The notes under the pieces: model-generated | Databases searched by the model: none | Told to the model about the DNA's origin: nothing | Seen by the model: the letters and a program-made list of their open reading frames with translations, nothing else | In this document: one piece after another, positions 52,852 to 62,719 of the stretch | Position numbering within the stretch: position 1 is the stretch's first letter | How the letters are laid out: every line of letters starts with the position of its first letter | NCBI RefSeq assembly: GCF_900475935.1 | Contig: NZ_LS483431.1 | Span: 1,550,001 to 1,614,000 of the forward strand | Direction of reading: 5' to 3' | Length of the DNA stretch: 64,000 nt | DNA from: Campylobacter fetus subsp. fetus | GTDB taxonomy: Bacteria > Campylobacterota > Campylobacteria > Campylobacterales > Campylobacteraceae | Position numbers and translations under genes: made by a program

Positions 52852-54276
52852 ATGGGTACAAGAAAAGAACACGACTTCATAGGCGAGCTAGAAATAGCAG
52901 AAGACGTTTATTATGGAGTTCAAACATTTAGAGCTGTAGAGAACTTCAATATTACTCACGAACGCATTTGCAACTTTCCAAATTTTATAGTAGCTCTTGC
53001 TCAAGTTAAAAAAGCAGCAGCACTTGCAAACTTCGATCTTGGTTTACTTGATGCAAAGATCAAAAATGCTATTTGTGAGGCTTGCGACCTTGTTGCTAGT
53101 GGAAAATACAACAATCAATTTGTAGTAGATATGATACAAGGCGGCGCGGGAACAAGTACAAATATGAACGCAAACGAAGTTATAGCTAACATCGCACTTG
53201 AGCTTATGGGACACAAAAAAGGCGAGTATCAATACTGCCATCCAAACGATCACGTAAATTTAAGTCAAAGTACAAACGATGCTTATCCAACAGCTTTAAG
53301 AGTTGCTATTTATGAAAGACTTTGTGAATTAACAGAAGCTATGCATCTCTTAAAAGACAGCTTTGAAAAAAAAGCAGAAGAGTTTAAAGACGTTTTAAAA
53401 ATGGGCAGAACTCAACTTCAAGACGCAGTTCCTATGACTTTAGGTCAAGAGTTTAAAACTTTTGCTATCATGCTTGGCGAAGATATCGACCGTGTAAGAG
53501 AAGCTAGAAACTTAGTACGCGAGATAAACCTAGGCGGAACAGCTATCGGTACAGGTATCAACTCTCACCCAGACTATCCAAAAGTAGTCGAGACAAAACT
53601 TCAAGAAGTAACAAAACGTCCATTCATCACTGCTGGTAACCTTATAGAAGCTACTCAAGACACAGGCGCTTATGTTCAAATTTCAGGCGTTTTAAAAAGA
53701 GTTAGTACAAAACTAAGCAAAATTTGTAATGACTTAAGACTTTTAAGCAGCGGCCCAAGATGCGGACTAAACGAGATAAACTTACCAAAAATGCAACCGG
53801 GCTCAAGCATTATGCCAGGCAAAGTAAATCCTGTTATCCCTGAAGTAGTAAATCAAGTTTGTTTCGCAGTTATCGGTAATGACGTAACTGTAACTCTAGC
53901 TAGCGAAGGCGGACAACTTCAACTAAACGTATTTGAACCAGTTATCGCTTATAGTCTGTTTAACTCTATCGCAATGCTTAAAAAAGCTTGCCGTACTCTA
54001 GCTACAAAATGCGTTGACGGCATCACTGCAAATGAGAAAGTTTGTTCTGATTTTGTTTATAACTCAATCGGTATCGTTACAGCATTTAACCCATATATCG
54101 GTTATGAAAACAGTGCTAGCATAGCAAAAGAAGCTTTAAGTACAGGAAAGAGCGTAGCATCTATCGCACTTGAAAGAGGACTTTTAACTCAAGATCAAAT
54201 AGATGATATTTTACGTCCGGAAAATATGCTAAATCCTCATATGACAAATGAAGATAAAAGCAAATTTAAAAACTAA
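52852..54276 (+). CDS. aspA: Aspartate ammonia-lyase
   Basis: This 474-residue enzyme has the fumarase/aspartase superfamily signature 'GSSIMPGKVNPVIPEV' with the catalytic Ser in the flexible loop. Other marks are 'TSTNMNANEVIANIAL', 'NDHVNLSQSTNDAYPTA', 'MGRTQLQDAVPMTLGQEF' and 'GGTAIGTGIN'. It converts aspartate to fumarate and ammonia. In Campylobacter this feeds amino acids into the citric acid cycle and provides fumarate as electron acceptor. The codon choice is more regular than in the glycan island. The dcuA gene follows. Confidence 0.96.
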   Translation: MGTRKEHDFIGELEIAEDVYYGVQTFRAVENFNITHERICNFPNFIVALAQVKKAAALANFDLGLLDAKIKNAICEACDLVASGKYNNQFVVDMIQGGAGTSTNMNANEVIANIALELMGHKKGEYQYCHPNDHVNLSQSTNDAYPTALRVAIYERLCELTEAMHLLKDSFEKKAEEFKDVLKMGRTQLQDAVPMTLGQEFKTFAIMLGEDIDRVREARNLVREINLGGTAIGTGINSHPDYPKVVETKLQEVTKRPFITAGNLIEATQDTGAYVQISGVLKRVSTKLSKICNDLRLLSSGPRCGLNEINLPKMQPGSSIMPGKVNPVIPEVVNQVCFAVIGNDVTVTLASEGGQLQLNVFEPVIAYSLFNSIAMLKKACRTLATKCVDGITANEKVCSDFVYNSIGIVTAFNPYIGYENSASIAKEALSTGKSVASIALERGLLTQDQIDDILRPENMLNPHMTNEDKSKFKN

Positions 54277-54322
54277 TTTTTTAAATTTTAAAATAGCGAT
54301 TTTACGCTAAAAGTATTGAATT

Positions 54323-54342
54323 TACCTTGCTTTTGCAAGGTA
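54323..54342 (+). terminator. Hairpin between aspA and dcuA
   Basis: 8-bp perfect stem (TACCTTGC with GCAAGGTA) and a 4-base T loop, followed by GTAATTTTGG. The T run is weak, so partial termination or 3'-end protection is possible. Confidence 0.6.
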
Positions 54343-54417
54343 GTAATTTTGGTATTTGTTGCTTTAGGTGACTTTAAACAGTCGTCATAAAGCATAAAAA
54401 ATAAAAAGGATCTTTTT

Positions 54418-55755
54418 ATGGACATTATGATTATTCTACAAGTTATCGTTCTATTTGGAGCGATATTCTTGGGTGTTAAGCTCGGAGGTATGGGTATAGG
54501 CTACGCCGGAGGTCTTGGTGTTGTTGTTTTAGCCCTTGTTTTAGGTATGAAGCCAGGTAGTATTCCATGGGATGTTATACTTATAATTATGTCGGTTATC
54601 GCGGCTATCACAGCGATGCAAATGGCAGGTGGACTTGATTATTTAGTTCAAATAGCTGAGAAATTATTAAGAAAAAATCCAAAATATATCAACTATTTAG
54701 CTCCTACAGTTACTTACTTTTTAACTATATTTGCCGGTACAGGTCACACTGCATTTTCTATGATACCAGTTATTGTTGAAGTTGCAAAAGGTCAAAATAT
54801 AAAACCTGCAGCACCTCTTAGTATAGCAGTTGTTGCAAGCCAAATCGCTATCACAGCAAGTCCGGTTTCGGCTGCGGTTGTATTTATGAGCGGCGTACTT
54901 GAACCACTTGGCTGCTCATATCCTATGCTTTTAGCTATTTGTATTCCTACAACATTCATCGGTTGTATGATTACTTCGTTTATCGTTAGTACATTTTGGA
55001 ATCTTGACCTTGACAAAGATCCCGTATATCAACAAAGATTAAAAGACGGTCTTGTCAAAGAAGTAAAAGGTGCTGAGTATAAAGAGATATCAAAATCTGC
55101 CAAAACTTCAGTTGCTATATTTTTAATCGGCGTTTTAGCAGTAGTTTTCTATGCAACTGCTATATCAAAAAACGTAGGATTAATCGACCCTGTTATACTT
55201 GGTAGAGATCACGCTATCATCAGCTTTATGCTTACTATAGCTACGCTTATTGTTATAATTTGCAAAGTTAGAACAGATACTTTAGTTCAATCAAGCGTAT
55301 TTAAATCAGGTATGGTAGCTTGCGTGTGCGTACTTGGTGTGGCTTGGCTTGGCGATACTTTTGTTAGTGGACACATTGAAGGAATTAAAGGATTTGCTTC
55401 TGAGCTAGTCGGTAAATATCCGTTCTTGCTTTCAGTTGCACTATTTTTTGCTTCAATGTTACTTTATTCTCAAGCAGCAACCGCAAAAGCGATCATCCCT
55501 GCAGTTATTTTAGCTCTAGGAATTACTCCTGAAAACAGCGGTCAAATTTATATCGTTGTAGCTTCATTTGCAGCAGTTTCAGCTCTATTTGTCCTCCCTA
55601 CTTATCCAACATTGTTAGGTGCTGTTCAAATGGACGATACAGGTACAACAAGAATAGGAAAATATATATTCAACCACGCTTTCTTAGTTCCTGGAATTTT
55701 AGCCATAGCTATATCAGTAGCTCTTGGATTTATCGTTGCTCCTATGATGCTTTAA
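54418..55755 (+). CDS. dcuA: Anaerobic C4-dicarboxylate transporter DcuA
   Basis: This 445-residue polytopic membrane protein shows the Dcu family sequence: 'GVKLGGMGIGYAGGLGVVVLALVLG', 'YLAPTVTYFLTIFAGTGHTAFSMIPVIVEVAKGQNIKPAAPLSIAVVASQIAITASPVSAAVV' in pieces, and 'LPTYPTLLGAVQMDDTGTTRIGKYIFNHAF'. It exchanges aspartate, fumarate and succinate across the inner membrane, matching the AspA reaction encoded upstream. I prefer DcuA to DcuB from its fit with aspA, which is not decisive. The ribosome-binding site is AAAAGGA. Confidence 0.92.
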   Translation: MDIMIILQVIVLFGAIFLGVKLGGMGIGYAGGLGVVVLALVLGMKPGSIPWDVILIIMSVIAAITAMQMAGGLDYLVQIAEKLLRKNPKYINYLAPTVTYFLTIFAGTGHTAFSMIPVIVEVAKGQNIKPAAPLSIAVVASQIAITASPVSAAVVFMSGVLEPLGCSYPMLLAICIPTTFIGCMITSFIVSTFWNLDLDKDPVYQQRLKDGLVKEVKGAEYKEISKSAKTSVAIFLIGVLAVVFYATAISKNVGLIDPVILGRDHAIISFMLTIATLIVIICKVRTDTLVQSSVFKSGMVACVCVLGVAWLGDTFVSGHIEGIKGFASELVGKYPFLLSVALFFASMLLYSQAATAKAIIPAVILALGITPENSGQIYIVVASFAAVSALFVLPTYPTLLGAVQMDDTGTTRIGKYIFNHAFLVPGILAIAISVALGFIVAPMML

Positions 55756-55761
55756 TTTTCT

Positions 55762-55784
55762 TAGTCCGACAACAAGTCGGACTA
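55762..55784 (+). terminator. Hairpin terminator after dcuA
   Basis: 9-bp perfect stem (TAGTCCGAC with GTCGGACTA), 5-base loop, seven bases after the dcuA stop. Confidence 0.75.
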
Positions 55785-55904
55785 TCTAAATATATTAAAT
55801 TTATCCACCATTTTTCTAAATTTAAAAATAATAAAATATTACGATTTTATATATACTGCGTTATAAATTATTCATAATTATTAAAATATATCCAAAAAAT
55901 AAAT

Positions 55905-55945
55905 TGGTAATAAATTTAATACAAGATATTTTAAATTTATTACCA
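55905..55945. repeat. 15-bp perfect inverted repeat
   Basis: Arms 55905-55919 and 55931-55945 (TGGTAATAAATTTAA and its complement) around an 11-base loop. It could be a protein-binding palindrome or an RNA hairpin. The nearest start is 150 bases away. Confidence 0.7.
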
Positions 55946-56002
55946 GATGCTAACTATATAGCGAATTTTTTAATATTTAAGCGATATTTATAAATATTTT
56001 GT

Positions 56003-56008
56003 TATAAT
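56003..56008 (+). promoter_or_regulatory. Candidate -10 box of the chemoreceptor gene
   Basis: TATAAT within TTTTGTTATAATC, 88 bases before the start codon. Confidence 0.45.
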
Positions 56009-56095
56009 CATTATTAATAATTTTATATAGAATTATATTATATGTATAATTATTTTTAAATATAAAGATTAAAAAAATTAATAAAAAAAGGATGT

Positions 56096-57736
56096 ATGTT
56101 GAAATCTATAAATAGTAAGGTTATGGCGATTATCGCCATTATAATGGCAATGCTAATCGCATGTTTTGTCGTAGTTGAAATTTTTATTTCTAAAGTAAAT
56201 GCATCGTTTAACGAGTCAGAAGAGACCAAGAACGAATATGTTTTAATATATAAAAATATTATCGATGGTGAAAGAGCGGGACTTAATATAAGGAATTTAT
56301 ATATTATTCCTGAAGATAAAAATACCTTGACAATACTAGAAAATAGCGTTAATGATCTAGTTACAAACAGAGAAGAATATAAAAAATTATTAGGTACTAC
56401 TAAGCTGCAAACAGATGAAATTTTTAGCAAATTAACGTCGTTTTATAGAAGTTCTATAAATAAAGCAAAAAATAACCAAAACATTACCATAGAAGACGTC
56501 CAAGAAATAACGCCTATATGGAGAGAATATAGAGATCTGCTAGAAAAACAGCTAGCTAGTTTGGTGATTAGAGATAAAAGTACATCAGATAGTTTTGCTA
56601 ATGATGTTAATGTACTTACTATGGGATTTACCGTATTTATCATCACTATCATCATACTTTCAAGTTTGATACTATTAATTAGCAAATCATATCTTCTAAA
56701 AGCTATTAAATCTATAGAAAACGGTCTCAAAGACTTCTTTGACTTCTTAAACCATAAAAATGATAATCCTAAAGCTATAAGCTTAAAATCTAATGATGAG
56801 TTTGGAGTTATGGCTAAACTTATAAACGATAATACATCTAATATAAAAGATTCTATGGAACAAGACAATAAAGCAGTAAAAGAGTCTTTAGAAAAAGCAA
56901 ATGAAGTTGAGAATGGAAATTTAAAAGCTAGGATAAATACTATACCATCTTCACCTGGACTTGAGAAGTTAAGACAAGTATTAAATAAGATGTTAGATAC
57001 GTTAGAAAGAAAAATAGGAAGCGATATAAATGTTATTCAACAAACATTTGATAGTTTCAAAGAGTTAGATTTTACATCAAGAATTCCAAACGCTAAAGGT
57101 GAAGTCGAAAGAGTAACAAATCTTTTAGGAGATGAGATAGCTAAGATGTTAAAAGATAATCTAGCTCAAGCTAATAATCTTAAAGAAAAAGCAAATAGCC
57201 TAAAAGGATACGTAGAAAATCTAAATGAAAGCGCAAGCTCTCAAGCTAACTCACTTCAAGAAAGTGCAGCAGCCGTTGAAGAGATGAGTAGTTCTATGAG
57301 TTCTATCAATGAAAGAGCAGGAGATGTTATAAAACAATCAGAAGATATAAAAAGTATTATAACAATAATCAGAGATATAGCAGATCAAACAAACTTACTA
57401 GCATTAAATGCAGCTATAGAAGCAGCCAGAGCCGGAGAGCACGGTAGAGGATTTGCTGTTGTTGCAGATGAAGTAAGACAACTAGCTGAAAGAACCGGAA
57501 AATCTCTAGCAGAAATTGAAGCAAACGTAAACATATTATCTCAAGGAATCAATGAGATGAGTCAAAGCATAAATGAGCAAACTGAAGCAATTAACCAGAT
57601 AAATGAAGCTGTTGCTACAGTAGATGAGCAGACTAAACAAAATGTCACTATAGCTCAAAATAGTAATAAGATAACTAATGAGGTGGAGAGTATAGCAAAC
57701 GAAGTATTTAACGAAGTCAATAAAAAGAAATTCTAA
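56096..57736 (+). CDS. Methyl-accepting chemotaxis protein
   Basis: This 546-residue receptor has a first membrane segment near residues 8-30, a periplasmic sensor of about 150 residues that looks helical (four-helix-bundle type), and a second membrane segment near 178-202. A HAMP-like linker follows, then a long coiled coil containing the signalling tip '[43 protein letters not shown]'. It should signal to CheW/CheA. The ligand cannot be told. The C-terminal part after the tip is short, and no CheR-tethering pentapeptide is seen. The ATG has a strong AAAAAAGGA before it. Confidence 0.93.
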   Translation: MLKSINSKVMAIIAIIMAMLIACFVVVEIFISKVNASFNESEETKNEYVLIYKNIIDGERAGLNIRNLYIIPEDKNTLTILENSVNDLVTNREEYKKLLGTTKLQTDEIFSKLTSFYRSSINKAKNNQNITIEDVQEITPIWREYRDLLEKQLASLVIRDKSTSDSFANDVNVLTMGFTVFIITIIILSSLILLISKSYLLKAIKSIENGLKDFFDFLNHKNDNPKAISLKSNDEFGVMAKLINDNTSNIKDSMEQDNKAVKESLEKANEVENGNLKARINTIPSSPGLEKLRQVLNKMLDTLERKIGSDINVIQQTFDSFKELDFTSRIPNAKGEVERVTNLLGDEIAKMLKDNLAQANNLKEKANSLKGYVENLNESASSQANSLQESAAAVEEMSSSMSSINERAGDVIKQSEDIKSIITIIRDIADQTNLLALNAAIEAARAGEHGRGFAVVADEVRQLAERTGKSLAEIEANVNILSQGINEMSQSINEQTEAINQINEAVATVDEQTKQNVTIAQNSNKITNEVESIANEVFNEVNKKKF

Positions 57737-57742
57737 CCGAGT

Positions 57743-57773
57743 TAAATTTGAGCTTTTATTAAGCTCAAATTTA
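57743..57773. terminator. Bidirectional terminator between convergent mcp and dsbI
   Basis: 13-bp perfect stem (TAAATTTGAGCTT with its complement) and a 5-base loop, directly after the chemoreceptor stop. A- and T-rich flanks suit both directions. Confidence 0.8.
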
Positions 57774-57806
57774 TTATCCGGTTTTATCTCTTAATCTTAT
57801 CAGAGA

Positions 57807-59306
57807 TCAAAACTCCAACGTATAAAGAACATCTTTACCGTTTTCATAACTTGAAATCAAAATTTTATCATCTACAAACGTCATAGCACGGATATTTAAA
57901 ATATCTTTTGGAAAACCATAAGCTTTAGTTATGATCTGATCTTTTGGGTCTATTAACAACAAAGTATTGTAAGCTTTACTTGCGGCGTAAAGCATATCGT
58001 CTTTTATGGCTAATGCCGAAATATAGAGCTCACCTAAGCTTCTTGCATCTTTTAATTTCACATTATCTCCAAGCTCGGGAATGAACTCAGCAGATAATCC
58101 TTTATCGCTATTTAAAGCGGAAACAACTATTAGTTCTTTATACTTGTTATTTGGCACAGTTATCATGTACGTATGTTTTTTATCACTTCTAGATGTTAAC
58201 ACATAGTAGTTTTTAGCTCTGCTAGTTTTGAGTCTATATCTACTGATTTCATCAAATTTATCTGCTCCTTCTAAAAAATATCGAAAATTTGCTACTTTAT
58301 TTGCAGATGGATTTGGCTTGACATCAACGCTGGTTTTGTTTATTCCCATAATGCGTATATTATCGCCTACGAAATTTGCTCCGGCAAATTTCTCAACAGT
58401 AGCAGAAAAATATTTATCTAGAACTAAATGCGAGCTTATATTCGCAAGATCTTTATCTGTTATATATAAACCGTATTCTTCTGTAGATACGAGCATATTA
58501 TCATTTTGATAATTTAAATCACTTATAGGTGAGTTTAAATTTAAAGAGCTGATTTTTTTATCGATGATTTCTAACTCCTCTTCTACAACAAGAGGCGAAT
58601 TTGAGTAGTCGCTATCAAATTCAAAATCCTCAGATGCGTCAAGAGCGAGATCAGGAAAATTGACATCTCTTTTTCCAAGAAAATTAGTCGGGAATCTCAT
58701 ATCTTTCCATCCATCGGCAGACCAAATTGTATATTTGCTATTCCAACTATATCGAACCGGATCTCCTTGACCTAAAAACGGCGGCGGTCCTGTAGAAATA
58801 AATGCTTGCACGATATTTGAAACGATAACTATAAAAAATACCCAAAAGGCGACTATGTTTGCACTTGTTAATTTTCTAAATTTATAGGCTTCATCTTCAA
58901 ATTCTTTTAAATTTGGAGCGAAAAATAATATAACTCCCAACAAAAACACTACAGCCCAAAATACAACTTCAGCCCAAAACTGCGTATGCAAACCTAAAAT
59001 CGCTACGCCAAATCCCTGTCCAACATCTTCTAATGCGTGATTTCCTAAATGATAAAAACTCTCCCATAAACCAACTGCAGTGATAATAAGTATCATAGCT
59101 AAATATTTTGGCTTAAATCCATATCTCAAAACAAACAAAGCCGCAACCGAGATATATATCATGCTTTGACGCTGACCCCAACAAAGTGTGCAAGGCGAAT
59201 CGCCAAGAATATATCCGAAAATAAAATTAGCAATCCCGACCGGAAGCGCTAAAATACCTATTGCCGCTAATGAAAATAGCAGATAAAATGTTTTTGTATT
59301 TCGCAT
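57807..59306 (-). CDS. dsbI: DsbI, DsbB-like disulfide-forming membrane protein with periplasmic domain
   Basis: I start at ATG 59306, behind AGGAGC; the open frame begins further upstream inside dba. The 499-residue protein has five or so membrane segments in the first 200 residues, with the redox pair Cys-x-x-Cys in 'GDSPCTLCWGQRQ', as in DsbB. A large C-terminal periplasmic region of beta-propeller type follows ('DNMLVSTEEYGLYITDKDLANI', 'LLIDPKDQIITKAYGFPKDIL'). This is the layout of Campylobacter DsbI, which works with Dba to form disulfides in exported proteins. Its length is close to that of the C. jejuni protein. Confidence 0.92.
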   Translation of the reverse strand: MRNTKTFYLLFSLAAIGILALPVGIANFIFGYILGDSPCTLCWGQRQSMIYISVAALFVLRYGFKPKYLAMILIITAVGLWESFYHLGNHALEDVGQGFGVAILGLHTQFWAEVVFWAVVFLLGVILFFAPNLKEFEDEAYKFRKLTSANIVAFWVFFIVIVSNIVQAFISTGPPPFLGQGDPVRYSWNSKYTIWSADGWKDMRFPTNFLGKRDVNFPDLALDASEDFEFDSDYSNSPLVVEEELEIIDKKISSLNLNSPISDLNYQNDNMLVSTEEYGLYITDKDLANISSHLVLDKYFSATVEKFAGANFVGDNIRIMGINKTSVDVKPNPSANKVANFRYFLEGADKFDEISRYRLKTSRAKNYYVLTSRSDKKHTYMITVPNNKYKELIVVSALNSDKGLSAEFIPELGDNVKLKDARSLGELYISALAIKDDMLYAASKAYNTLLLIDPKDQIITKAYGFPKDILNIRAMTFVDDKILISSYENGKDVLYTLEF

Positions 59307-59316
59307 AGTTGCTCCT

Positions 59317-59481
59317 TTAGAGATTAATATTTGGTAAAATACTCGAAACATGAGCTATATACATAATAGCAGCCATAGCCCAAGCAACAACAAAAATTCC
59401 AAAAGCGAATTTCTCTTTTTGCGGTTTTTTGTAGATCAAAAATACAGCAATAAATGCTAGAATGAGTCCTAGAAATTCCAT
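59317..59481 (-). CDS. dba: Dba, small membrane partner of DsbI
   Basis: This 54-residue protein (ATG 59481, AAGGAG nearby) has two hydrophobic segments ('FLGLILAFIAVFLIY' and 'FAFGIFVVAWAMAAIMYIA') separated by a basic loop. It lies 10 bases before dsbI on the same strand, exactly as the Dba-DsbI pair of C. jejuni, where Dba is needed for DsbI to work. It is too short to stand out on sequence alone, so context carries the call. Confidence 0.85.
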   Translation of the reverse strand: MEFLGLILAFIAVFLIYKKPQKEKFAFGIFVVAWAMAAIMYIAHVSSILPNINL

Positions 59482-59500
59482 TACTTTCTCCTTATGTTTA

Positions 59501-59516
59501 GATATTATCATAATTA
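59501..59516 (-). promoter_or_regulatory. Possible Fur-like / -10 region upstream of dba
   Basis: On the - strand TAATTATGATAATATC, a partial match (12 of 19 when extended) to the Fur consensus GATAATGATAATCATTATC. In C. jejuni dba-dsbI is iron-regulated. Weak evidence here. Confidence 0.35.
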
Positions 59517-59537
59517 CACTTTTTAAATTCAATAAAA

Positions 59538-59567
59538 GTTTGGCTTAAATTTAACAACAAGCCAAAC
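59538..59567 (-). terminator. Terminator after cfrA
   Basis: 9-bp perfect stem (GTTTGGCTT with AAGCCAAAC), 12-base loop, followed on the - strand by TTTTATTG; 36 bases beyond the cfrA stop. Confidence 0.7.
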
Positions 59568-59602
59568 ATGTCTGATTTAATATAATTTTAATAACGCAAA
59601 AT

Positions 59603-61693
59603 CTAGAAATTACCGTTTAAAGATAGATAAAATCTTCTGCCTTCTTCTATTCTATTATAAGTATTTACCCACGTTTGCGTATTTGCACTAGTATAAGACT
59701 CGTAACTATCCGTAAAATCTTTATCTAGCAGATTATAAATACCTAAATTTACATTCCAATTTTTATTTATATCATAACGCATACCTGCCGAAGCTAAAAA
59801 TATATTTTTATAATATTCTCGATTTAAATTTGAATCTCCCATATATCTGTCTATTTGATATTCGCCTTTTATCCAAGGCGTAAATTTATTAAATATCATA
59901 TAAGATGCTTTTGCGACTATATTGTGTTTTAGACTGTTGATCTCTGGTTTTCCTATGCTGGTACTATCTATGCTATCTTTAACTTCGCTGTCTGTATATG
60001 TCCATGAAAGATCAATGTTTAAATCTTTTATCGGCTTTACTCCTGCTGCAAACTCTAAACCTTTGTACTCTACTTCACCGTGATTTATAGCTTGTAAGCA
60101 GCGAGCCGCGCCACACACTCCTATACTAGGAACGGATTGACCTGTTTTATAAGTTTTACTTGAAATTTTATCTTCAAACGTGGTTAAAAATCCGGTTAAA
60201 GACGTGCTGAATATTCCAGTATCATAAATTGCACCAAATTCATAATTTACAGAAGTTTCCTCTTTTAAATTCGGATTTCCATATACGGGATATTTTCCTT
60301 GACCGCTAAAGTTATACTCTCCGGCAATTAGTCTATTTGCATATGGAGCTTTAAAACCAGTAGAAACGCCGCCTTTTAACGTTAAATTATCAGTAGCGTT
60401 ATAAACTAGATATGCTCTTGGAGATATGTTATTGCCAAATATTTCATGATGGTTATATCTACCGCCTAAAGTTAAAAGCAAATTTTCTAAGATTGTTATC
60501 TCATCTTCTGCATAAACAGCGAGCATATATTGATCAAAACTCGTTGGATTTGCTATTTTATCATGCATTTTTTCAAGGCGATACTCGGCGCCGACACTTA
60601 ATATATTTCTATTTCCTATAGGAACAACTGCTTTAGTATCTAGCATAAAATCTTCGGCTTTTATATCTCTATTTTGACCGAGAAACGCTTGAGTTGGCTG
60701 ACCCACAACCTCTCTTCCGTCATTTGTAACGCGATTATACTGCACAGCCGAATTTAAAGTAAATGCATCATATATGCCTTCGTGAGCAAGATATGTAACT
60801 ATCTTTGATATATCCATAGTAGGCGTATATCCGCCAGTAAGGCTTCCGTTTGGATTTTTTTTCGTGAGAGTTCCTATTTCACTATTTTTATTATTATAGT
60901 GATTTTTAGAGTAGTCTATATCCCATATAATACTATTTCTATCGTCCACTAAATAGTTAAATTTAGCTCCTATATTAAATGTATTTGCCCTAGTAGGACT
61001 TTGAGCTTGATCTCCTGCTACTCTTTGACCAGAACCGTTTGTAAATTCAACCTTTGACTGCTCTCTATATGAGTTTCTAAAACGAAGATCTAATCCTAAT
61101 TTATTATCTAATAATGGACCACTAGCATAAATACCGGTTCCATAAGTATTTCCCCAGCTACTATCTTCATTTATCATAGTATCTAGGCTAAAAGATGCTC
61201 CCCACTTATCGCCTACTTTTTTTGTAATTATATTTACAACGCCGCCAAGAGCCTCAGATCCATATAAAGTAGACATAGGACCTTTTATGACTTCGATTCT
61301 TTCTATACTAGAAAGCGGCGGTAAAAGAGCATTTGAAACTTCACTAAAACCATTTGGACCTATCTCGCCGCCAACGCTTTGACGTCTGCCGTTTATGAGA
61401 ACTAACGTATAGCCAGTTATCCCGCGCATAGTGATATTATAAGCTCCGGTTTTACCTTTACTAGCATATAGATCAACTCCCGGAATATCCGATATAACTT
61501 CGGCGATATCACGATACGGTTTGCTTTGTAGTGCTTTTTTATCAATAACGTTTATAGTAGCCGGCGCTTCTTTGATATCTTGGGAAAATCCAGAAGCACT
61601 AATAATAGAATGTTCTAATTCTTTTATATCATCTGCTATTAGAGAATTACATAGATAAGCAGCAACACAAAAACTCAATATGGTTTTTTGCAT
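59603..61693 (-). CDS. cfrA: TonB-dependent ferric enterobactin receptor, CfrA-like
   Basis: This 696-residue outer-membrane receptor equals the length of C. jejuni CfrA and matches it in long stretches as I remember it: 'APATINVIDKKALQSKPYRDIAEVISDIPGVDLYASKGKTGAYNITMRGITGYTLVLINGRRQ' in part, 'IEVIKGPMSTLYGSEALGGVVNIITKKV', and the C-terminal 'NTYNRIEEGRR.YLSLNGNF' ending in Phe. A signal peptide covers about residues 1-20. The plug is about 40-150, and the rest is the 22-strand barrel. It imports ferric catecholate siderophores using TonB, encoded divergently. A -10 box is at 61735-61740 (- strand). Confidence 0.93.
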   Translation of the reverse strand: MQKTILSFCVAAYLCNSLIADDIKELEHSIISASGFSQDIKEAPATINVIDKKALQSKPYRDIAEVISDIPGVDLYASKGKTGAYNITMRGITGYTLVLINGRRQSVGGEIGPNGFSEVSNALLPPLSSIERIEVIKGPMSTLYGSEALGGVVNIITKKVGDKWGASFSLDTMINEDSSWGNTYGTGIYASGPLLDNKLGLDLRFRNSYREQSKVEFTNGSGQRVAGDQAQSPTRANTFNIGAKFNYLVDDRNSIIWDIDYSKNHYNNKNSEIGTLTKKNPNGSLTGGYTPTMDISKIVTYLAHEGIYDAFTLNSAVQYNRVTNDGREVVGQPTQAFLGQNRDIKAEDFMLDTKAVVPIGNRNILSVGAEYRLEKMHDKIANPTSFDQYMLAVYAEDEITILENLLLTLGGRYNHHEIFGNNISPRAYLVYNATDNLTLKGGVSTGFKAPYANRLIAGEYNFSGQGKYPVYGNPNLKEETSVNYEFGAIYDTGIFSTSLTGFLTTFEDKISSKTYKTGQSVPSIGVCGAARCLQAINHGEVEYKGLEFAAGVKPIKDLNIDLSWTYTDSEVKDSIDSTSIGKPEINSLKHNIVAKASYMIFNKFTPWIKGEYQIDRYMGDSNLNREYYKNIFLASAGMRYDINKNWNVNLGIYNLLDKDFTDSYESYTSANTQTWVNTYNRIEEGRRFYLSLNGNF

Positions 61694-61830
61694 ATATATC
61701 CTTTATTATAAAATTAATTAAATAAGAATATAATATTATAAAAATATCTATTAATTTATACTTAATTACAATAATAAATATTAAAATTAATTTACTATAA
61801 AAATAAAATCAAAATTATGCCTATATATAA

Positions 61831-61849
61831 TATAATGATATTAATTATA
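61831..61849 (+). promoter_or_regulatory. Candidate Fur box between cfrA and exbB
   Basis: TATAATGATATTAATTATA matches the 19-bp Fur consensus at 15 positions. It lies 19 bases upstream of a TATAAT (61868-61873) for exbB and about 140 bases from the cfrA start, so iron repression of the TonB operon is likely. Confidence 0.6.
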
Positions 61850-61908
61850 AATTTAGTTTGTTTTTATTATAATGCTCGAATTACAAAAAATATTTAAGAA
61901 AGTAAAAA

Positions 61909-62346
61909 ATGGAATTTCTAAAGCAATATATCGATTTAATCATCTTTATCATACTTGGATTAATGGCTTTTATAGCTATTTGGTGTGTTATAGAAAGAGT
62001 ATTATTTTTAAATAAAATAGATATAAATGAATATAACAATCAAGAAGATTTAGAAGATAGTATAAGTGAAAATTTAACCACGCTTTATATCATATATTCT
62101 AATGCTCCATATGTAGGACTTTTAGGTACAGTTATAGGCATTATGATCACATTTTACGATATGAGCTTAGCAGGAAATATCGACGTAAAATCTGTAGTTT
62201 CAGGTCTATCTTTGGCTCTTAAAGCTACAGCTCTTGGACTTTTTGTCGCTATTCCTAGTTTGATAGCCTACAATGCTCTTTTAAGAAAAGTAAATTTGGT
62301 AATCAACAGGTATAAAACAAGGAAATCTAATGATAAAATTGCCTAA
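61909..62346 (+). CDS. exbB: ExbB family energy-transducing protein
   Basis: This 145-residue inner-membrane protein has three hydrophobic segments and the MotA/TolQ/ExbB signature 'LYIIYSNAPYVGLLGTVIGIMITFYDMSLAGNIDVKSVVSGLSLALKATALGLFVAIPSLIAYN' in its core. It is the short epsilonproteobacterial form. With ExbD it uses the proton gradient to energise TonB. It overlaps exbD by 17 bases. A TATAAT box lies 36 bases upstream. Confidence 0.93.
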   Translation: MEFLKQYIDLIIFIILGLMAFIAIWCVIERVLFLNKIDINEYNNQEDLEDSISENLTTLYIIYSNAPYVGLLGTVIGIMITFYDMSLAGNIDVKSVVSGLSLALKATALGLFVAIPSLIAYNALLRKVNLVINRYKTRKSNDKIA

Positions 62347-62719
62347 AAATGAGGGTTTAAATATCATTCCGTTTATTGATATTATCCTAGTTTTATTAGC
62401 AATAGTGCTTAGTATATCTACGTTTATAGCTCAAGGAAAGATAAAAGTAGATCTTCCGCAAAGCCAATCTGCACAAAGCTTAGAAGACGATAAAAATAGA
62501 CTTTCTATAATAATAGATAAAGATAACAAATTTTATTTAGACGAAAATGAAGCAAGTGTAGAAGATCTAAAAAATAGAATTCAAACATTAAATCCAGACA
62601 CTTTAGTTGAGCTAAAAAGTGATAAAGACGCTAAATTTAGCAGTTTTGTTGTGATAGTGGACAGCTTGAAGCTAAAAGGACACGATAAATTTCAGATAGT
62701 TACGGAAAAAGAGCAATGA
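62330..62719 (+). CDS. exbD: ExbD family energy-transducing protein
   Basis: This 129-residue protein has one N-terminal membrane segment with the conserved Asp in 'LNIIPFIDIILVLLAIVL', then a periplasmic domain ('KVDLPQSQSAQSLEDDKNRLSIIIDKDNKFYLDENEAS'). The Asp is the proton-carrying residue of the ExbBD motor. It overlaps exbB by 17 bases and tonB by 4. Confidence 0.93.
   Translation: MIKLPKNEGLNIIPFIDIILVLLAIVLSISTFIAQGKIKVDLPQSQSAQSLEDDKNRLSIIIDKDNKFYLDENEASVEDLKNRIQTLNPDTLVELKSDKDAKFSSFVVIVDSLKLKGHDKFQIVTEKEQ

Larger units (their letters stand above)
55756..56095. other. 340-base AT-rich intergenic region
   Basis: No gene seen. It holds the dcuA terminator hairpin (55762-55784), a second perfect 15-bp inverted repeat (55905-55945), and a TATAAT box (56003-56008) for the chemoreceptor gene. 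Confidence 0.7.
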
